Part shown: in pieces, positions 14,303 to 14,929 of the stretch
Position numbering within the stretch: position 1 is the first letter of the stretch
Layout of the letters: each line of letters begins with the position of its first letter
Origin: Patescibacteria group bacterium UBA918
GTDB taxonomy: Bacteria > Patescibacteriota > Minisyncoccia > Phycocordibacterales > UBA918
Reading direction: 5' to 3'
Assembly: GCA_002293845.1 (NCBI GenBank)
Contig: DBEA01000013.1
Coordinates: forward strand, 1-14,929
Length of the DNA stretch: 14,929 nucleotides
Notes under the pieces: model-generated
The model's database searches: none
What the model was told of the DNA's origin: nothing
The model's input: the letters and a program-made list of their open reading frames with translations, nothing else
Program-made: the position numbers and the translations under genes

Positions 14303-14866
14303 TTAATTGGTACAGGTCCCGTAATTCATATAATAGGTGTTCGTCAAACTGCTGTGCAAGCTAGAAGGGACCGAATTAAGGGCCGCCTCGTAGGCGTCCG
14401 CGTGACCATCGTTAGGGTTTTCCAAATGAGCGAACAAACAGGTGCCCGCTGTGGCTCCGCCGGTTTTAAAATAGTTCATATACTGCCGTTGTGTGCCAGA
14501 ACCAGAGCTTCCAGCCGGTACTAACGGGTCGTGCAGGACCACGCTCATCAGTCCCAGATCGACCAACTCATCGGCTATAGACTCAGGGTAATTAGTACCT
14601 TCATAGGCAAACCAACCTTGTCCGTTACTGCCTGCGCCAGCGATTTGGTAAGTCTGATTAGTTACCGCATAGATATGCATCGCCGCCTTAGCTTGCTCGA
14701 GATCTGAGATGCGCACTTTGTCGCGGGTGTTTTTACGAGCGGTGTCCACTGAAACCAGCACTACCGCGGTCAGAAGACTGATAATGGCGATCACTACCAA
14801 TAATTCTATTAAAGTAAAACCCCGGCCTCTCAGTCGAGAGTTTGCGGCACGTAACAAGCGATTCAT
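14303..14866 (-). CDS. Type IV pilin-like / pseudopilin protein
   Basis: A surface or secretion filament subunit of the type IV pilus/type II secretion superfamily. The 187-aa product has a 16-residue positively charged leader ending in Gly16. The prepilin peptidase motif GFTLIELLVVIAII follows, with Phe17 as mature residue +1 and Glu21 at +5. The hydrophobic helix spans about 18-40. The soluble domain has two cysteines (C143, C185) that could form the C-terminal disulfide loop common in pilins. It is rich in Gly/Ser/Asn/Tyr. The family cannot be narrowed further; it could be a major pilin or a minor pseudopilin. The ATG at 14864-14866 has no Shine-Dalgarno; a plausible promoter leaves almost no leader. 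smc follows 13 nt downstream, so the two are probably co-transcribed although their functions seem unrelated. Confidence 0.9.
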   Translation of the reverse strand: MNRLLRAANSRLRGRGFTLIELLVVIAIISLLTAVVLVSVDTARKNTRDKVRISDLEQAKAAMHIYAVTNQTYQIAGAGSNGQGWFAYEGTNYPESIADELVDLGLMSVVLHDPLVPAGSSGSGTQRQYMNYFKTGGATAGTCLFAHLENPNDGHADAYEAALNSVPSSLHSSLTNTYYMNYGTCTN

Positions 14867-14874
14867 ATGGTCAT

Positions 14875-14903
14875 ATTTTAGCGCAATACCATCGCTGTGT
14901 CTT
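14875..14903 (-). promoter_or_regulatory. Possible promoter of the pilin-smc pair
   Basis: On the minus strand AAGACA (plus 14898-14903), a 17-nt spacer, then TAAAAT (plus 14875-14880). The -10 matches five of six and the -35 four of six. The start would fall within a few nt of the pilin ATG, giving a nearly leaderless mRNA. Nothing coding is recognisable in the remaining bases to the window end. Confidence 0.4.
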
Positions 14904-14929
14904 TCATGACTGTGAACGGCGGGCGGGTG

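Noticed and set aside
1..14929. CRISPR array, tRNA/rRNA genes, prophage or integrase
   Set aside because: No regularly spaced repeats, no cloverleaf or rRNA-like sequence in the gaps, and no recombinase motifs in any frame that I judged real.

Overview
The window looks like a core-gene segment of a small-genome bacterium, most likely from the Candidate Phyla Radiation (Patescibacteria, Parcubacteria-like). I infer this from compact RNA polymerase subunits (beta about 1070 aa, beta' 1228 aa), a short TrmD, a bS16 with a long acidic tail, a very short SMC apparently without a hinge, and housekeeping genes that mostly lack a Shine-Dalgarno sequence. The standard genetic code fits every gene. The lineage is inferred from gene architecture, not from a tree.

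Left block (1-9013, all minus strand). Reading along the minus strand, the order is rpsP (bS16), khpA (KH-domain RNA-binding protein), a nested palindrome, trmD (tRNA m1G37 methyltransferase), a 292-nt leader region, rpoB, rpoC and a strong intrinsic terminator at the window's left edge. rpsP-khpA-trmD is the classic rpsP/trmD cluster without rimM. The palindrome lies in the khpA-trmD gap, where rimM would usually be. rpoB and rpoC are 20 nt apart and share the terminator at 2-32.

Middle block (9014-11063, plus strand). rnr (RNase R) is divergent from rpsP. The rpsP promoter is TTGACA-16-TATCTT, with only about 8 nt between the predicted transcript start and the ATG.

Right-centre block (11064-12012). 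Two small genes of unknown function diverge from each other. The minus gene has its own consensus promoter, a strong Shine-Dalgarno ahead of a TTG start, and its own terminator. The plus gene has a 14-nt perfect match to the canonical anti-Shine-Dalgarno complement. A possible third reading frame overlaps its 3' end. Their strong ribosome-binding sites set them apart from the surrounding core genes, and they are the best place here to look for something undescribed.

Right block (12013-14929, minus strand). A type IV pilin-like protein lies 13 nt upstream of a short smc gene. The SMC keeps every ATPase motif, but I cannot see a hinge in it.

I saw no tRNA, rRNA, CRISPR array, transposase or phage gene. 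The points most worth checking are the two small genes, the hinge-less SMC, the altered rifampicin-pocket residues in RpoB, the rpoB leader with competing hairpin arms, and the REP-like palindrome.
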